Source: Takakia lepidozioides | Lineage: Eukaryota > Streptophyta > Takakiopsida > Takakiales > Takakiaceae | DNA: 64,000 bases | Assembly: GCA_030704615.1 (NCBI GenBank) | Contig: CM060731.1 | Location: 53,926,221-53,990,220 of the forward strand | Reading direction: 5' to 3' | Shown here: piece after piece, positions 42,263-53,480 of the stretch | Layout: every line of letters begins with the position of its first letter | Position numbering within the stretch: the stretch's first letter is position 1 | Notes under the pieces: model-generated | Databases searched by the model: none | The model's input: the letters and a program-made list of their open reading frames with translations, nothing else | What the model was told of the DNA's origin: nothing | Program-made: the position numbers and the translations under genes

Positions 42263-43310
42263 AAGTATGGAGCGACCAGCTGTGTGCGAACCTGACGGGA
42301 TTTCAGCTTTGTCCGAGGAGATGTCACCTGCAGCCTTTCTCTATCGTATTCGTTGTGTGTAACCTCCTATGGAATCACAACCTAGTGGCAAAGCCGACAT
42401 TGTAAAGGAGTTGCAGGGTAGATATCCTCATCTTTATGCACATTAGACATACCTTGGTTTCCTCAATGTGGTTAGTATGTATGCAGCTTGGTTGCATTGA
42501 TTCACCAATGCATTGTGAGATAGAAAGGTGAGGAGATAAGCAGGTTGAAATTTAGGAATGTCAAACTCAAGAGGGGGAAAGTATATTAAAAAGTATATTG
42601 AATGCTTGGGATGGGGAGGTATTCCCTCTACAGTGGTTTAAGATGCTGCATAGGAAGAGTTGCAAATAGAACAATAGGCATGAGAATATTATGCATCATG
42701 TTGCAAGTATTGTTGCATTGAAGTAATACAAAAAGATGAGATGTACTCAGTGCTTGGTTAGATGTTTACTTGTGTTTGTCGGTTGGTCGTGGGTCCGTTG
42801 GACACATCGATATATAAATACCAAGCAAGTCCAAACCTACCCTAGTTTTGACTAGGCTCTTCATAGTTTGCTGTCTTTCTTTCTCTCCTCCCAAAGATGA
42901 TGTTAGGGCTTCCATTCAATGTGAACAAGTGTGCCATCTCGTCCTCCACTCACCAGACACTTAATTATGCAGGGCACAAGAGATCATCTGCATGATTCAG
43001 CTAAGAGAGGTGCCATGCTGCAAGCTCACTACTAGTCCACTGTATCCAATACCTCGATGCTGGTGTGTTTCTATTCCCACCTCTGCCACTAGGTTTTTTA
43101 ACTGAATCTGGTAGTCCATGCATGTGCATACATCTTTTTTAAATGGGAAAAAGATCCGTCCAGGGCTAATTATTATACGTTTACATCAAATTGTCATAAA
43201 ATGGGTGCACACCAATTTTTGTCATGGTCCATGTTGTCAAATTTCGAGAAGCCTCATCATAGCCATATGGGAAGTGGAGCTCCAGAGCTTATTATCTACT
43301 AGTCACTTGT
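42263..43310. other. No recognised gene
   Basis: Only short unsupported frames are present. Confidence 0.3.
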
Positions 43311-43319
43311 TAAATGCAT

Positions 43320-43572
43320 CTAACCCCCAACACAATCTTTGGGACTGGAAACCTTGCCCAGATCAAGGATATTGTAGAGGAGATGAAAAACAGGAGTGGA
43401 GCAGTGGCAAATATGATCAGAAACCATGTTCACTTGCTCTACAATATGATAATGATGGCAAAAAGCCCGCTGGCAGCTGCCATCGGCATGCCAGTCAACC
43501 CATGGCTGCAGAGAGCCACGACCTCTTCAACACTTGCACACTTGCGAGTCTGTGTGAAATGTTTGTCTTGAA
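43320..43572 (+). CDS. Possible unrecognised exon
   Basis: The frame reads GTGNLAQIKDIVEEMKNRSG, AVANMIRNHVHLLYNMIMMA and IGMPVNPWLQRATTS, with helical, protein-like composition. It may be an exon of a plus-strand gene or relic, but no family is recognised and no convincing splice partners were found. Confidence 0.25.
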
Positions 43573-43849
43573 CAAGTCTCCCAGATTTCACACCCACTAG
43601 TCCTAAGGAAACAAAGAGTACTCAAACAGACTTTACAACAATTGGTTCCTAGATTGACTGGACTTACTGAGGTAATTGGCTAGACTAGTGACTTCATGTT
43701 CAAACATTGTTACTGTACATTCATGAGCAACCTCATAATATTCTTTACTGCTACAAGCCCTCTCATATTCTTAAACATTCTAAACTAGATCCCGAAGCTC
43801 ATGTTTTAGCTGCTGCTCAACTCTCTCCGGGTCAGGTAGTGACAGACTA

Positions 43850-44554
43850 TTGGGGGTATGGGAGACATGGGCGGGACGGGGGGGGGGAAGAATACCCGAG
43901 TTCCGTTAGGTGATGGCATGTTTGGCAGCGGAACAGAGAACGTTTTTCGGACGTCGGGCAGATCAGATAATGCCTTCAGATCATTTGGTGAAGGGGGCCC
44001 GTTCATGCCTCGCAAAGCAGCCCCTGTGGAAAACAAGCTGCAATGCAGTCTAGAGGAGCTCTATAAGGGCTCAACCAGGAAGATGAAAATCTCCATAAGT
44101 ATCGCTGATGCAAGTGGTAAGACACTCCCCGTTGAGGAGATTTTGACAATTGAGGTGAAGCCTGGCTGGAAGAAGGGGACTAAGATCACGTTCCCAGAAA
44201 AAGGGAAAGAGCAGCCCAACATGGTGGCTGCAGACCTAGTCTTTGTCATTGATGAGAGGCAACACGAAGTGTACAAGCGCCACGGTAATGACTGAATTGT
44301 GGTACAGAAGGTCTCCCTTGTTGAGACGCTCACAGGTTGTAAGGTCTCGTTGATGGGAGGACATTGGGAGATAGGCAGGAGGACATGGATAGATGGGAGG
44401 ACATTGAACCTATCTTTCTTAGATGTCATCAGTCCTGGATATGTAAGAGGTTGTACCTAAGGAGGGGATGCCGGTTGCGAAAGAGCCGAGCAGAAAAGGC
44501 AATTTGAGGATAAAATTTGAGATTGAATTCCCGACCAGGCTGACTGCAGACTAG
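43850..44554 (+). pseudogene. DnaJ (type II Hsp40) pseudogene, C-terminal part
   Basis: Type II J-proteins deliver clients to Hsp70. A Gly/Phe-rich linker (FGSGTENVFRTSG, FRSFGEGGPF) is followed by the client-binding domain: CSLEELYKGSTRKMKIS, EEILTIEVKPGWKKGTKITF and DLVFVIDERQHEVYKR. Then an in-frame TGA stands at 44293-44295 and the match continues: VVQKVSLVETLTGCKVSL. A 40-bp duplication (44352 and 44392) and a frameshift near 44445 follow. [17 protein letters not shown] and [12 protein letters not shown] end it at 44554. The J domain is absent and the body is uninterrupted by introns, which fits a truncated retrocopy, though intron loss is not proven. It is not functional. Confidence 0.85.
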
Positions 44555-44559
44555 AAATA

Positions 44560-45855
44560 AAACTGCCCATGACCTACAAGATATCAGTATTCTTCTCTAG
44601 AGATTCATAGGCTTCCAACTGGACCACCTGACATGAACTCAATACAATCCACTAAAACATTGCAGTCTAGGACAATTATGTGTGCACCCACACTGCTGGA
44701 ACCACTAGAATTGCTGTTGCTTCAGACAACCATGAACCCAAATTGGGGCTTGGCATCTGGTCAAAAACCAGTGCTCAACCAAGACAACAAGTGGCTGTGA
44801 TCTGATAACCTTCACTTGAGAACGAAAAAGATCCTCACAGGCCTTGTCAACTTCAGTGACGAGATCAAAGCGGGATTCTTTAGTGTCCACCTGTCAGACA
44901 GCGAGAAGGCCCCCCATATACACATCACTTCCTGCCAGGCCTGCACCACCACGTTGGTCATCAAGGACCCAAATGGACTTCCTCCGCCTCATCTCCCTCT
45001 CTTACTCCATTTGCTAGATGTTTTCTTTTGAGAATTGGTGTTGCAGATTGGTGTTGATTGAGGACACTTCTCTTTAGAGAGAGAGAGACAAGTCTTTGAT
45101 CCATGATTGCTTTGTTTGAGGGAAATCCAGGGTGTTGTCTTAATTGTCCACTTGTTCATTCTCCTAGAGCATGTCCTGGATCCCAGGTTAGAATTAGGAC
45201 TCTGAGCTAAACTTATGAGAATGTGCATATATTACGGATTCGGCAGTGACTACTGAGGTAATCTAGGTCAAGAGATTTTCGGCATTGATCCAATATCAGA
45301 ATCGCGCAATTTCAAATGAAAAAGTGTAATTGACAAGATTCTCTGAAGTATTGACCTGTAAGGCTCGGCCAGACTTGCACCGTATCAACGTGCCCGCCTG
45401 AAATTGTGACACTTCCCACATCTCAGTCAATTCGTGTCTCCGAACAGTTGAATTATACTGCTGGTTAAGAGCAACTTGTCTACGGCTCTCTCATCCTTTT
45501 GACAAGTCAAATACGCGCCTGAACTTGAGCTTCTTACAATCATCCATTTCAAAACCCATGCTTAACTGAATCTTTTGAAGAAAGAAAAGACCAACTAAGC
45601 TGACTAACGCCCCACGTAGATGCAGATAGCTACTGCCCATAGTTCTCATCAACAATTTTCCACTCTTCATGATTCTGCACTTCAAGATCAGAATGAATCG
45701 TTGGAATGCACCTCAGAAGAATTCCATTACAATGCAGTTCCGATGTTCTCTGACTATGCAGGTCCATAACATCTTGGGACGCTTTCAAAGCCGTCAAATT
45801 TCGGCATTTCAATTCTATCTGGTTCGCAATTACTGTAGTTGGTCTCTTGAGCACT
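44560..45855. other. No recognised gene
   Basis: Short frames on both strands lack motifs. Confidence 0.3.
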
Positions 45856-45857
45856 TG

Positions 45858-46037
45858 AGCAGGTAGCCCAGTGGTTGGGTGTTTGTGCCATGCCTGTGCA
45901 TAACCTAGGTGATCCTGGGTTCAATCCTTCAACATGTGCCTTCAGACCGTCCATTGGGCCCTCGATGGCCTGTGTGTTGAGCAGTAGGCTCTGTAAATTC
46001 ACTGGACGTTAAAGAATCTTTATCTTTATCTTTATCT
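45858..46037 (+). mobile_element. tRNA-derived SINE with TTTATC tail
   Basis: The sequence has an RNA polymerase III box A, TAGCCCAGTGG (45864-45874), and box B, GGTTCAATCC (45918-45927), spaced as in tRNA-related promoters. It ends in a tandem CTTTATCTTTATCTTTATC tail (about 46016-46036). Length is about 180 bp. The internal part does not match a full tRNA cloverleaf, as usual in SINEs. I could not assign a target-site duplication with certainty. It lies just downstream of the open frame on the minus strand at 46390. Confidence 0.75.
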
Positions 46038-46040
46038 CTC

Positions 46041-46390
46041 GCTAGTAATTTACCTGCTAGAAAAACAGTCCACCCTAGACAACGTAAGTTATACATCCCC
46101 ACACCATCAGCTCCTCGAGACGTAAAACTGAGCAACAGACAAGAAAGTAATGAGGACAAAACTCTGTGCAGAAGGACCTGCTTGGCGAGATCCAACGCCA
46201 ACTCCTGCACAGCATCTACCTCATTCTTCTGCTCCGAATTCAGACACCGCACGAAGCACACGCTGTTAGAAACATTGGCCGGAAATCCAGGGCTCCACAG
46301 TGCACCACGCTTGACCAAAGCGCAACTTACCCGGAGTCCGAAGGCCACGGAACCAGGCAGCTGAGCACAAACCGTCGTCGCTATAGCCAT
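46041..46390 (-). CDS. Possible first exon of a plastid-targeted protein
   Basis: The minus-strand frame from ATG 46390 begins MAIATTVCAQLPGSVAFGLR and is Ser/Arg/Val-rich with few acidic residues for ~50 codons, as in a chloroplast transit peptide. EQKNEVDAVQELALDLAKQ and a hydrophobic run (RVLSSLLSCLLLSF) follow. The frame continues into the SINE, so the true exon must end earlier; a GT lies after GADGV near 46105. A second ATG with a poly-Ser start lies ~45 bp upstream in another frame. No family is recognised. Confidence 0.35.
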
Positions 46391-46439
46391 TCACGAAAAC
46401 AGCAAAGAAGAAGAAGAGGAAGAGGAAGCCATTAAAGCT

Positions 46440-48140
46440 GACGGTCCATCACGTTACAATCCCCGTCAAGATCATGGAGACGACACACAGCCAAACTGCC
46501 GAAACCAGCATTTTAAATCACAGTATCAACATCTTGTAGTGCATTTCTGTTTGTTTATTGGATCCTGTGATCAGTTGATTCGTTCATTTGTAACATGCCC
46601 TGATGTTCATTTCATCGATGCTGTTGGTCTGATCACTTGTAATCATCTTTTTCTCCTTTGACCAGAATAGGGTGATGCAAGATTGATCGAAGAATGAGGA
46701 GATGATCAGTGTCTGCAACTCTAGTGGTTTGAGTTGCAGATATGAGACTTATTTGAAGTGGGCAGATTGGATCCTCGCTTTGATGCACCTACGTCCTCCA
46801 TTTTGGTTGCATGGCCAGCTCTGAATTGCCAGATGACCTTTGGATGTTGCCAAAAGTGACAAAGCCACAAGTGGTCCAGAATCAACAGCATCGATCTCTT
46901 CTTTGCATTGGGTTTAGTCTACTGCACGACACAACCAGCTTATACATTGTGTTATCCAGATGTGTACCTAGCAATTTTTGCCTGCACCCTTCTATGGAAC
47001 AGAGAGCCAAGCATTTTGATGGGGACAATGAGTCCTCCGTGTGCATCCCACTCTCTGACTAGCATTGGTAAGAACACACTACAAGAAAGCTTTGAATAGA
47101 ATACAATGTAAAAATTACATGTTCATCCGAGATCACTCAAACCGCCACTCCTGCTTAACATATCTTAAGCAACCCATGGAAAATTATGATGGCCTGTTCT
47201 TGAGCAGGCTCTGTAATCCATAGAAGCCAGCAGCCAGCAGCCATATGTATGTAGAAATCCATACATACAATGAGATTAACTTATGACTCCATTGCCGTTG
47301 GTAAGTCCAACTAGCTTTTCCAGTCAATACACTTCCCTGCAAATAGAAACACTACAACTGAAATTCAGACCAAGTGAGAAAAGATTAGAACCACTGCATT
47401 TGCATTCCAATACATTGATGGCTGGTAGTATATTTTATGCATAGAATTTCGCAGTCCTAGTTGGAAAAAGAAATGTTAGCAGCTGGAGCCAGTGTAGTTT
47501 TTAGTGGAGTCATATTGCTGGACCACTCACAGTCAATTCTTACCATGGAGACTCACAAGCCTGAGTACACAAGAAAATGTAGGTATACAGTGACCGATGA
47601 CCAGAAAACTCCAACAGGCGTTAGTGCATTTAAACCCGGGATCACTAACTAGTCGGCCAGTATTCATAATGAAAACCTACTTTTGATGACTTGCATAAGC
47701 CAGGTATGAAGTCACTTCTTTCGCGACTTTTCATGAACGATTCGGCTTCTACACTACGCCACATCTAGGTCTACAGCTGCTCGTTCATTGCCTGAATCAA
47801 ACCGAACGTCCCAGTTAGACATACAATCTGGAAAGTTAAATGGAACATTGCTAAAGCCTGATTTGCTCACAAACCATCCTGCTTGATCGAGCCCCTTACA
47901 GCATAATAAAAAGGTTCAACCATCGGTGAAGCAAGGCTAAGGAGAGTGAAAATTTACAGAGGCGAAGAAATCTGGTCAATCATATGGCGGAAATCGACTT
48001 CAACATGGAAACCTCGGCTGCTTTTCTTGCACAGGACTTTGAAGTTGTCAAGACAAAAACCTTCTTATTACAACACTTCCAGCGAAACACTGATTTGAAA
48101 AGACAACACAAGATCGTAGCTTATTCACATCTTCTCAGAA
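46440..48140. other. No recognised gene
   Basis: Only short unsupported frames are present on both strands. Confidence 0.3.
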
Positions 48141-48209
48141 CCCTAACTTTCTATATATCTTCGTGGGAATAAATCCCTCAGACCAAGCGACCGACTCACA
48201 TGGAGCAAA

Positions 48210-48431
48210 TTAATTGTAGTAAAGCTCGAGGCCCATGCCGTCATGGATTTCGTAGTCGCCCAGCGTGATGTGGTCCTTGTAAATGGTGTACCATTTCTGA
48301 ATGCGAATTTTCTCGGGCCGCGTGCCGGTCTGCGCCGCCACCAGCTTCTTGAGATCCCCAATGGTGTCGTCCTCGTTGCATTTCACACGCACCTTCTTGC
48401 CCAGCCTGTCGTTCAGCACCACCTCGATCAT
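48210..48431 (-). CDS. UBL5: Ubiquitin-like protein 5 (Hub1 homologue)
   Basis: UBL5/Hub1 is a non-conjugated ubiquitin-like protein that binds spliceosomal factors such as Snu66/Prp38 and modulates pre-mRNA splicing. The intact single-exon frame is 73 residues, the exact length of the family, and reads [20 protein letters not shown] near its start, then [20 protein letters not shown] and [13 protein letters not shown]. It ends in the diagnostic double-tyrosine GLELYYN in place of the Gly-Gly of conjugated modifiers. An in-frame ATG lies five codons upstream (48446), but the family start is the ATG at 48431. The leader region to about 48490 is CT-rich. No disruption is seen. Confidence 0.97.
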   Translation of the reverse strand: MIEVVLNDRLGKKVRVKCNEDDTIGDLKKLVAAQTGTRPEKIRIQKWYTIYKDHITLGDYEIHDGMGLELYYN

Positions 48432-48469
48432 GCTTCCTGCCTGCACCGTCTCCCCACTCTACTCCCTGC

Positions 48470-49560
48470 GCTTCTTCTTCCTTCACTCCACCTCGCTATG
48501 CTGCCTTCTACATACCCAGATCCGAGACAGATGAAAGATAACCGATGACAATATGTATGGATATACGTATATAGGTAGCATATACCAAGTTTCACCATAA
48601 TTCATTTCGGATCTTTTCTTCTTCCCTTTTCTTCAGGAAGGAACAAGGAGGAATAGCCCCAGAATAGCCAGAGAGCATAGTTTTGGTAAGTTAGCCCCTT
48701 TTTTGTGAAGGAGACCATGTGTGGTTTGCAACTTCTTGCTTGTACAATTCATTATTGAATTGTAGAGAGTAGGGGCACTAGCAGCTTAGGCTTCTTGCTT
48801 TTTAGATACGCCGGCTCCTGTCGGAGAATTCTCTCTCTCTCTCTCTCTCTCTAGAGAGGAGTAAGAACAATGACTAGCAACTTACATACTTCTCTTATCA
48901 CAGAAGAGTGTGGCAGAGGAAGGCCACCTATCCCAAAAGGATCAATATCTTTCTTTAAAAATGAATCACATCTTTGCCAAGCAATTTGACCAAACCAAAT
49001 GGAAGGCATTAACAGTTACATATGAATGGGTGAATCTCAAATCTAGTATCGGTATATACAATACACCTGGGTGCTACTCTACAGGCAAGTGCACATTTTG
49101 GTTTTGGGTAAAATTTCAAGAGTAGGGGACAGACGCCCTTGCGGGGGTTCTCATGTCGACCCACACTCAACCACAGCCAGATATCCATACATTCTTCTCT
49201 CTTGTGAGCAGGCTTAACATATCAAGTCGCCGATCTATCCTAGTCAACGGATGGAATGAGGCCCAGTGGAGGTCAGGTCACACTGGCAGGGTGTGAAGGG
49301 AGGGGGAGGACTGGAAATGCAGTTAGGCCATAGCTACAAAGCAAGGGCAACCTGGTTACAAATTCTGTAGTCGAGGCACAAACAAGACTACCGGGGTTGA
49401 ATCAGGTCAGTCTGAAGCTTGGCTCCCTGCTGAAAGTGGTGGAATCTTGTCATAGCACAACACAGAGGTCAGTCCCTCAGTCATTGATGTTGCATTGCCG
49501 AAGGTAAGGATGATTGAACTCATCCAAGTGAGGTCTCACATTCACCCTACTGAGTCTACA
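48470..49560. other. Upstream of UBL5, no gene seen
   Basis: This carries the presumed UBL5 promoter and 5' leader. A (CT)n run lies at about 48829-48852. No coding motif is recognised. Confidence 0.4.
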
Positions 49561-49599
49561 TTATATACATTCCTCATAGAAGCGGGACCAGCCAACCAC

Positions 49600-51217
49600 A
49601 GATACTACAAGACAGCTGCAGTGCTCGAATCAATAGGCTCCAAAGGTTTGTATCGCACAGAGAATATACTCGAGGACAAATTGACCATGTTGACATAGAC
49701 TGGCCACGGTATCTTTGTCCAGCAGGGACAACAATGAGTGCAGCTCTCTTTTTGGGCTGTGTCCAGGGTATCAAGTACTTACACAAGGGAGCATTCACAT
49801 TGTCAATTGAAGCCACAAACCGCACATGTGGAGAGGCTGCCACATTAGCAAGTGTACACTGAATGTTTTGATCCCTAACACCAGGTCCATCAATATTGTG
49901 TACTATGACATAAACATGTGCCGATTCTTCATCGCCTGTGAGAAACGCCAGGAGGTCCTCCAAGCTGTTAGAGCTTAGTGGGGGCAAGCTCCCACAAGCT
50001 CTGTTGGGCCTGGTGGATGCACTGCTCTTCTTTTTCCTTGATTCCCACAGAATACTTGCCACTGTGTACACTACCTGCTCCAGTACATTATAGCTGTCAG
50101 CTGGGATTCAGCAGTAATACAACCCCCAGGACTCATAGGAATGTTCTCAGGAACCTAGAATTCGATAAACACATCTCCAGATAAAAGATGCGGAATTCTG
50201 CCAATGTTAAGTGGCAAAACTTCTAACAAACTACAATAAACTTACTCAGAAATTCAGATTACTCACATGTTTGATATTAACTGCAGGGAGGTAGCCATTC
50301 ACAACAACCGCTGCACCATCCACTAACGACGAATTTGCGAAGTCTTGTAAGAGTGATTTCTTTGATCCAAATCCATACATCAAAAGCCCAATCCCACATC
50401 TGCACAGGTATTTTGTGCCCATAATAATTATGTCTTTACACTTTAGAGTATATAGCAGTGGTACCTTCAAGATACCCACTATCTGACAGGGACTTCCATA
50501 ACAACCATTAGTGGAGAGAGAGAGAATGTATTCATGAGACGCAGCTTTCCATAGCCTTGTGGCCATTGACCCCGGGCCCACACAACATGGGGCTCACTCT
50601 GGTGGTCTGACTTACGATGATAAAGACAATTAGTTCAGGTTTTCCAGATATCCTCAAGAAAGCCCTTCACACAAGCATCAACCTGTTGTGTGTGAGCTGC
50701 CCAGCAAACAGGGTCAGGGCTTTAGGCTCAGCCTCAAGATTCTCGAAGTTGGTGAGCAGAGGTGCGGGAACAATGTTCTTCATGTCCTGAAGAGGGTCAC
50801 TGTGGTGAGAACCAGGAGAGACAGACAGAGAATTGTCCATTTCAGTAACATAATATACCTGGCTTTAGCCTTAAGACCATGAAATAAAAAAGGTTTTACC
50901 ACCCCTTGCTGAATCACCAAATTAAATGTAGTCAGCTGGCCATGGCTTGCTCCCAGCAAGCAGTGACATAGCTGCAAGATCAGGCTTGAGTCAGCTGGAA
51001 TTATGTACTATTATAGGAATTTGAGATAGAAAGATGGAGACTGGAGCCAAATGGAAGGGAGCCTCTTTCAATCTGTAGACTGTCACTCCAATGTTTGGGG
51101 CAAAGCTTACCTCAGTTGAAAGTGCCATTTCTGATAGTAAGTGCGGTAACTCTCCATGAGAGCTACTTGCTCTCTTTCATGCTTTGGGCTTAGCTTTTGT
51201 AGAGCTTTGCATAACTC
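49600..51217 (-). pseudogene. ORC2: Origin recognition complex subunit 2, partial (C-terminal AAA-like part)
   Basis: ORC2 is part of the six-subunit complex that marks DNA replication origins. Three exons with good splice sites and phase are visible on the minus strand. 51217-51111 reads PKHEREQVALMESYRTYYQK and ends WHFQLR. 50399-50267 reads [20 protein letters not shown], an ORC2 hallmark, then [14 protein letters not shown]. 50074-49783 reads VVYTVASILWESRKKK, then SSNSLEDLLAFL, HVYVIVHNIDGPGVRDQNIQ and VRFVASIDNVNAPL. The next expected exon (about 49720-49600) is only a degenerate match with at least one extra base and a stop, and the later C-terminal and all N-terminal exons are not seen. 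So this is either a truncated duplicate or a gene with a decayed end. Exon-intron structure argues against a retrocopy. Confidence 0.8.
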
Positions 51218-51219
51218 CT

Positions 51220-51420
51220 GAAACAATCACAGTGCTAATAGCAATGAGATACTTTTCATGACAAACTTGCTATTTCACATTCAGAAACTGCAATTGTAGA
51301 GGGACTCGTAACATTCTCAAGAAGCCCAACAAGAGAGAGAGAAAGACAACAGGACCTTCTATTAAGTCCAAACCAAGAGATCTTAAAGGTCAAACTCATA
51401 ATAGAAAACAACTCATCTGC
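51220..51420. other. No gene seen
   Basis: If ORC2 were complete, its N-terminal exons would lie here and beyond; I find none. Confidence 0.3.
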
Positions 51421-51670
51421 GTCTGTCCAGTTGCACTGCTGTAGGGGTTCGGTTCCTCAACCATGAAGACATAAGCAAGAAGTCAGTCCATTGCGCTGTG
51501 GAAGGGATTTTATTTCATGCTTGGTGTAGAGTTTAGTAGAACCCTCAATGCAAGATAAAAGGTGTGGATGGAGGTGAGACATTTGGGTGATTCAATGGAG
51601 GCAGCTGCTCCATCCAAGAGGGGAAAGCTGTTGGTCGGTCTACCTTCCAGATGCTGCAAAGAGCGACTGG
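51420..51670. repeat. Dispersed direct repeat, copy 1
   Basis: This segment (for example GAGACATTTGGGTGATTCAA at about 51575, preceded by 'CTCAATGCAAGATA') recurs at 53225-53480, about 1.8 kb further on in the same orientation, with moderate divergence. No coding role is recognised. Confidence 0.75.
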
Positions 51671-52145
51671 CCTAAGAACTAAGCTACCAAACATCTTTCA
51701 TCTAAGCCTCTGGAAAGATAGTCACATCTCCCTGTAAGATAATAATCCACAGGGGAAGAGAGGCACAGACACATACAGAATAATGGGATGATACTTGTCA
51801 TATCTGTGGAAAGAAATAAGGAAAGAAAATGAAATGATTACTTTAGTGACCGAGCTTATGGGACAAGGGAAAGCATGAAACCAGAAAGACAGAGGAGCCC
51901 TCCCTAAGCAGCCCCAAAAACAGCTATTGTCTAGAAGTCAACACCTCATGCAGGGATGCAGCGAAGCATCGTAATAGTCTGCGAGGGATTGGCTATCCCG
52001 GAATAGACAATAGTATCTCCTACGGATCTCAGAGAAAAAAAGGAGAGGTCTTAAGAGGGCTAGAAGTTCAGCTTACTAAACATGAATCAGGCAGCCGGGG
52101 TTGCACCAGAGTAATTAGACACTGAAAATTGCCCTTTGAGTCCAG
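51671..52145. other. No gene seen
   Basis: No motif is recognised. Confidence 0.3.
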
Positions 52146-52147
52146 TA

Positions 52148-52310
52148 GTACGCGTTTCTAAGCTGGTGCGCTCGTTCTCCACGGTGCTCGTTTCTAATGT
52201 GCGCTCGTTTCTACCGGTGCTCGTTTTTAAACTAGTGCGCTCGTTTCCACATCGTTTCCAAGGTGCGCTCGTTTCTATGCTAGTGTGCTCGTGTCCACAC
52301 GGTGCATCAT
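52148..52310. repeat. 17-bp minisatellite, block 3, reverse orientation
   Basis: Units of the type GTGCTCGTTTCTA and GTGCGCTCGTTTCTA repeat about nine times. They are the reverse complement of the 'TAGAAACGAGCAC' unit at 37.2 and 39.8 kb, with a GC-variant core. Confidence 0.8.
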
Positions 52311-53224
52311 AGCTGAATTTTCCTTCACTTCTGGAAATGTGGCAAAAACTCAGTATGAAGATTTGTATTATGGCATGCCCACGAATTTGAGCATAGTGTT
52401 ACCACTAGGCAATCGGGAGCTGGTGGAGTTGGTGGGGAGAGGTGGCAGCTTGTATATGATGAAGTTGATGGTCTGAGACTTCGTGACTGTTAACATAATG
52501 TCAGAACTGTACTCTCAATGTTTCGCTAGTTTAGGGTGTAACTTGGCCTGGTGCAACATCTATTTGAGTTCCCTTTTATGTCTATATGGAGTTGTTACTC
52601 TTTAGTAAGATGCTTCAAAATCTGGATTTCACAGCTACAATGCAATAGAAAGGAGAGAGGCATGCAAGGGAGGGAAAGGGGTTTCCAGGTTTCCATGAAG
52701 CTGATGGCTGGAAGTTGAATGCCAACCGCCTGTAATGGTGAAGGATTTGAAACCAACCCGACTCAGAAAAGCCCTGCATAACATCTAGGACTGTGGGTAG
52801 CAGCACAAAAAATGTCACTCCACACACTGGGAAGGCAAGCTTGCTGCTCAGTTCTATACCAGCAACCTACTGTGCAGGCATTTCTTGCTCTTCATCATAG
52901 CCGCTTCCTCTGCCATGCCCTTGCGTTCAGACATGGCAGCCGATTCCTTGGTCATTGAACTCTACACTTCAAAGGAACTTCTTGATATACATCTGCTCGT
53001 TCCCTATTTAGAACGTAAGATCTGAAAAACTCTACACACCATGCTTCTGAACAAATTCATGCAGGCATGCTGCAACGACACACCCAAGAGTGCGGCAATT
53101 CAGGATGTGAGGAAGGGCGGGAAATTTCGAGAAACTTGGCGCCAAACCTGTGCACTCTAGCCTCACACGTGGCTGTTGCTATTCCAAATGCGACAACTAC
53201 ATGGATTCCTGCCTTTTAGAAACA
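52311..53224. other. No gene seen
   Basis: Only short unsupported frames are present. Confidence 0.3.
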
Positions 53225-53480
53225 ATGCGTCTGCGTCTGTGGAATTGTAGTGGTGTAGAGATCAGGATCTGAAACCATGAAGAATGTAGCACTCTATATT
53301 GCAGTCAGTCATGGTGTAGGGAGTCTATTTCAAGCTTGGTAGTACGGTTTTGTAGAGCTCTCAATGCAAGATAGAAGGTGCGGAAGGAGATGAGACATTT
53401 GGGTGATTCAATGGTGGTAATTGCTCCATCTCACGAAGAGGAGCTTGAAGAGAAAGATGTCGGTCCATCACACAGCTACT
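53225..53480. repeat. Dispersed direct repeat, copy 2
   Basis: Second copy of the segment at 51420-51670 (GAGACATTTGGGTGATTCAA at about 53391). A plus-strand frame (53378-53623) overlaps it but has no recognised motif. Confidence 0.75.
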
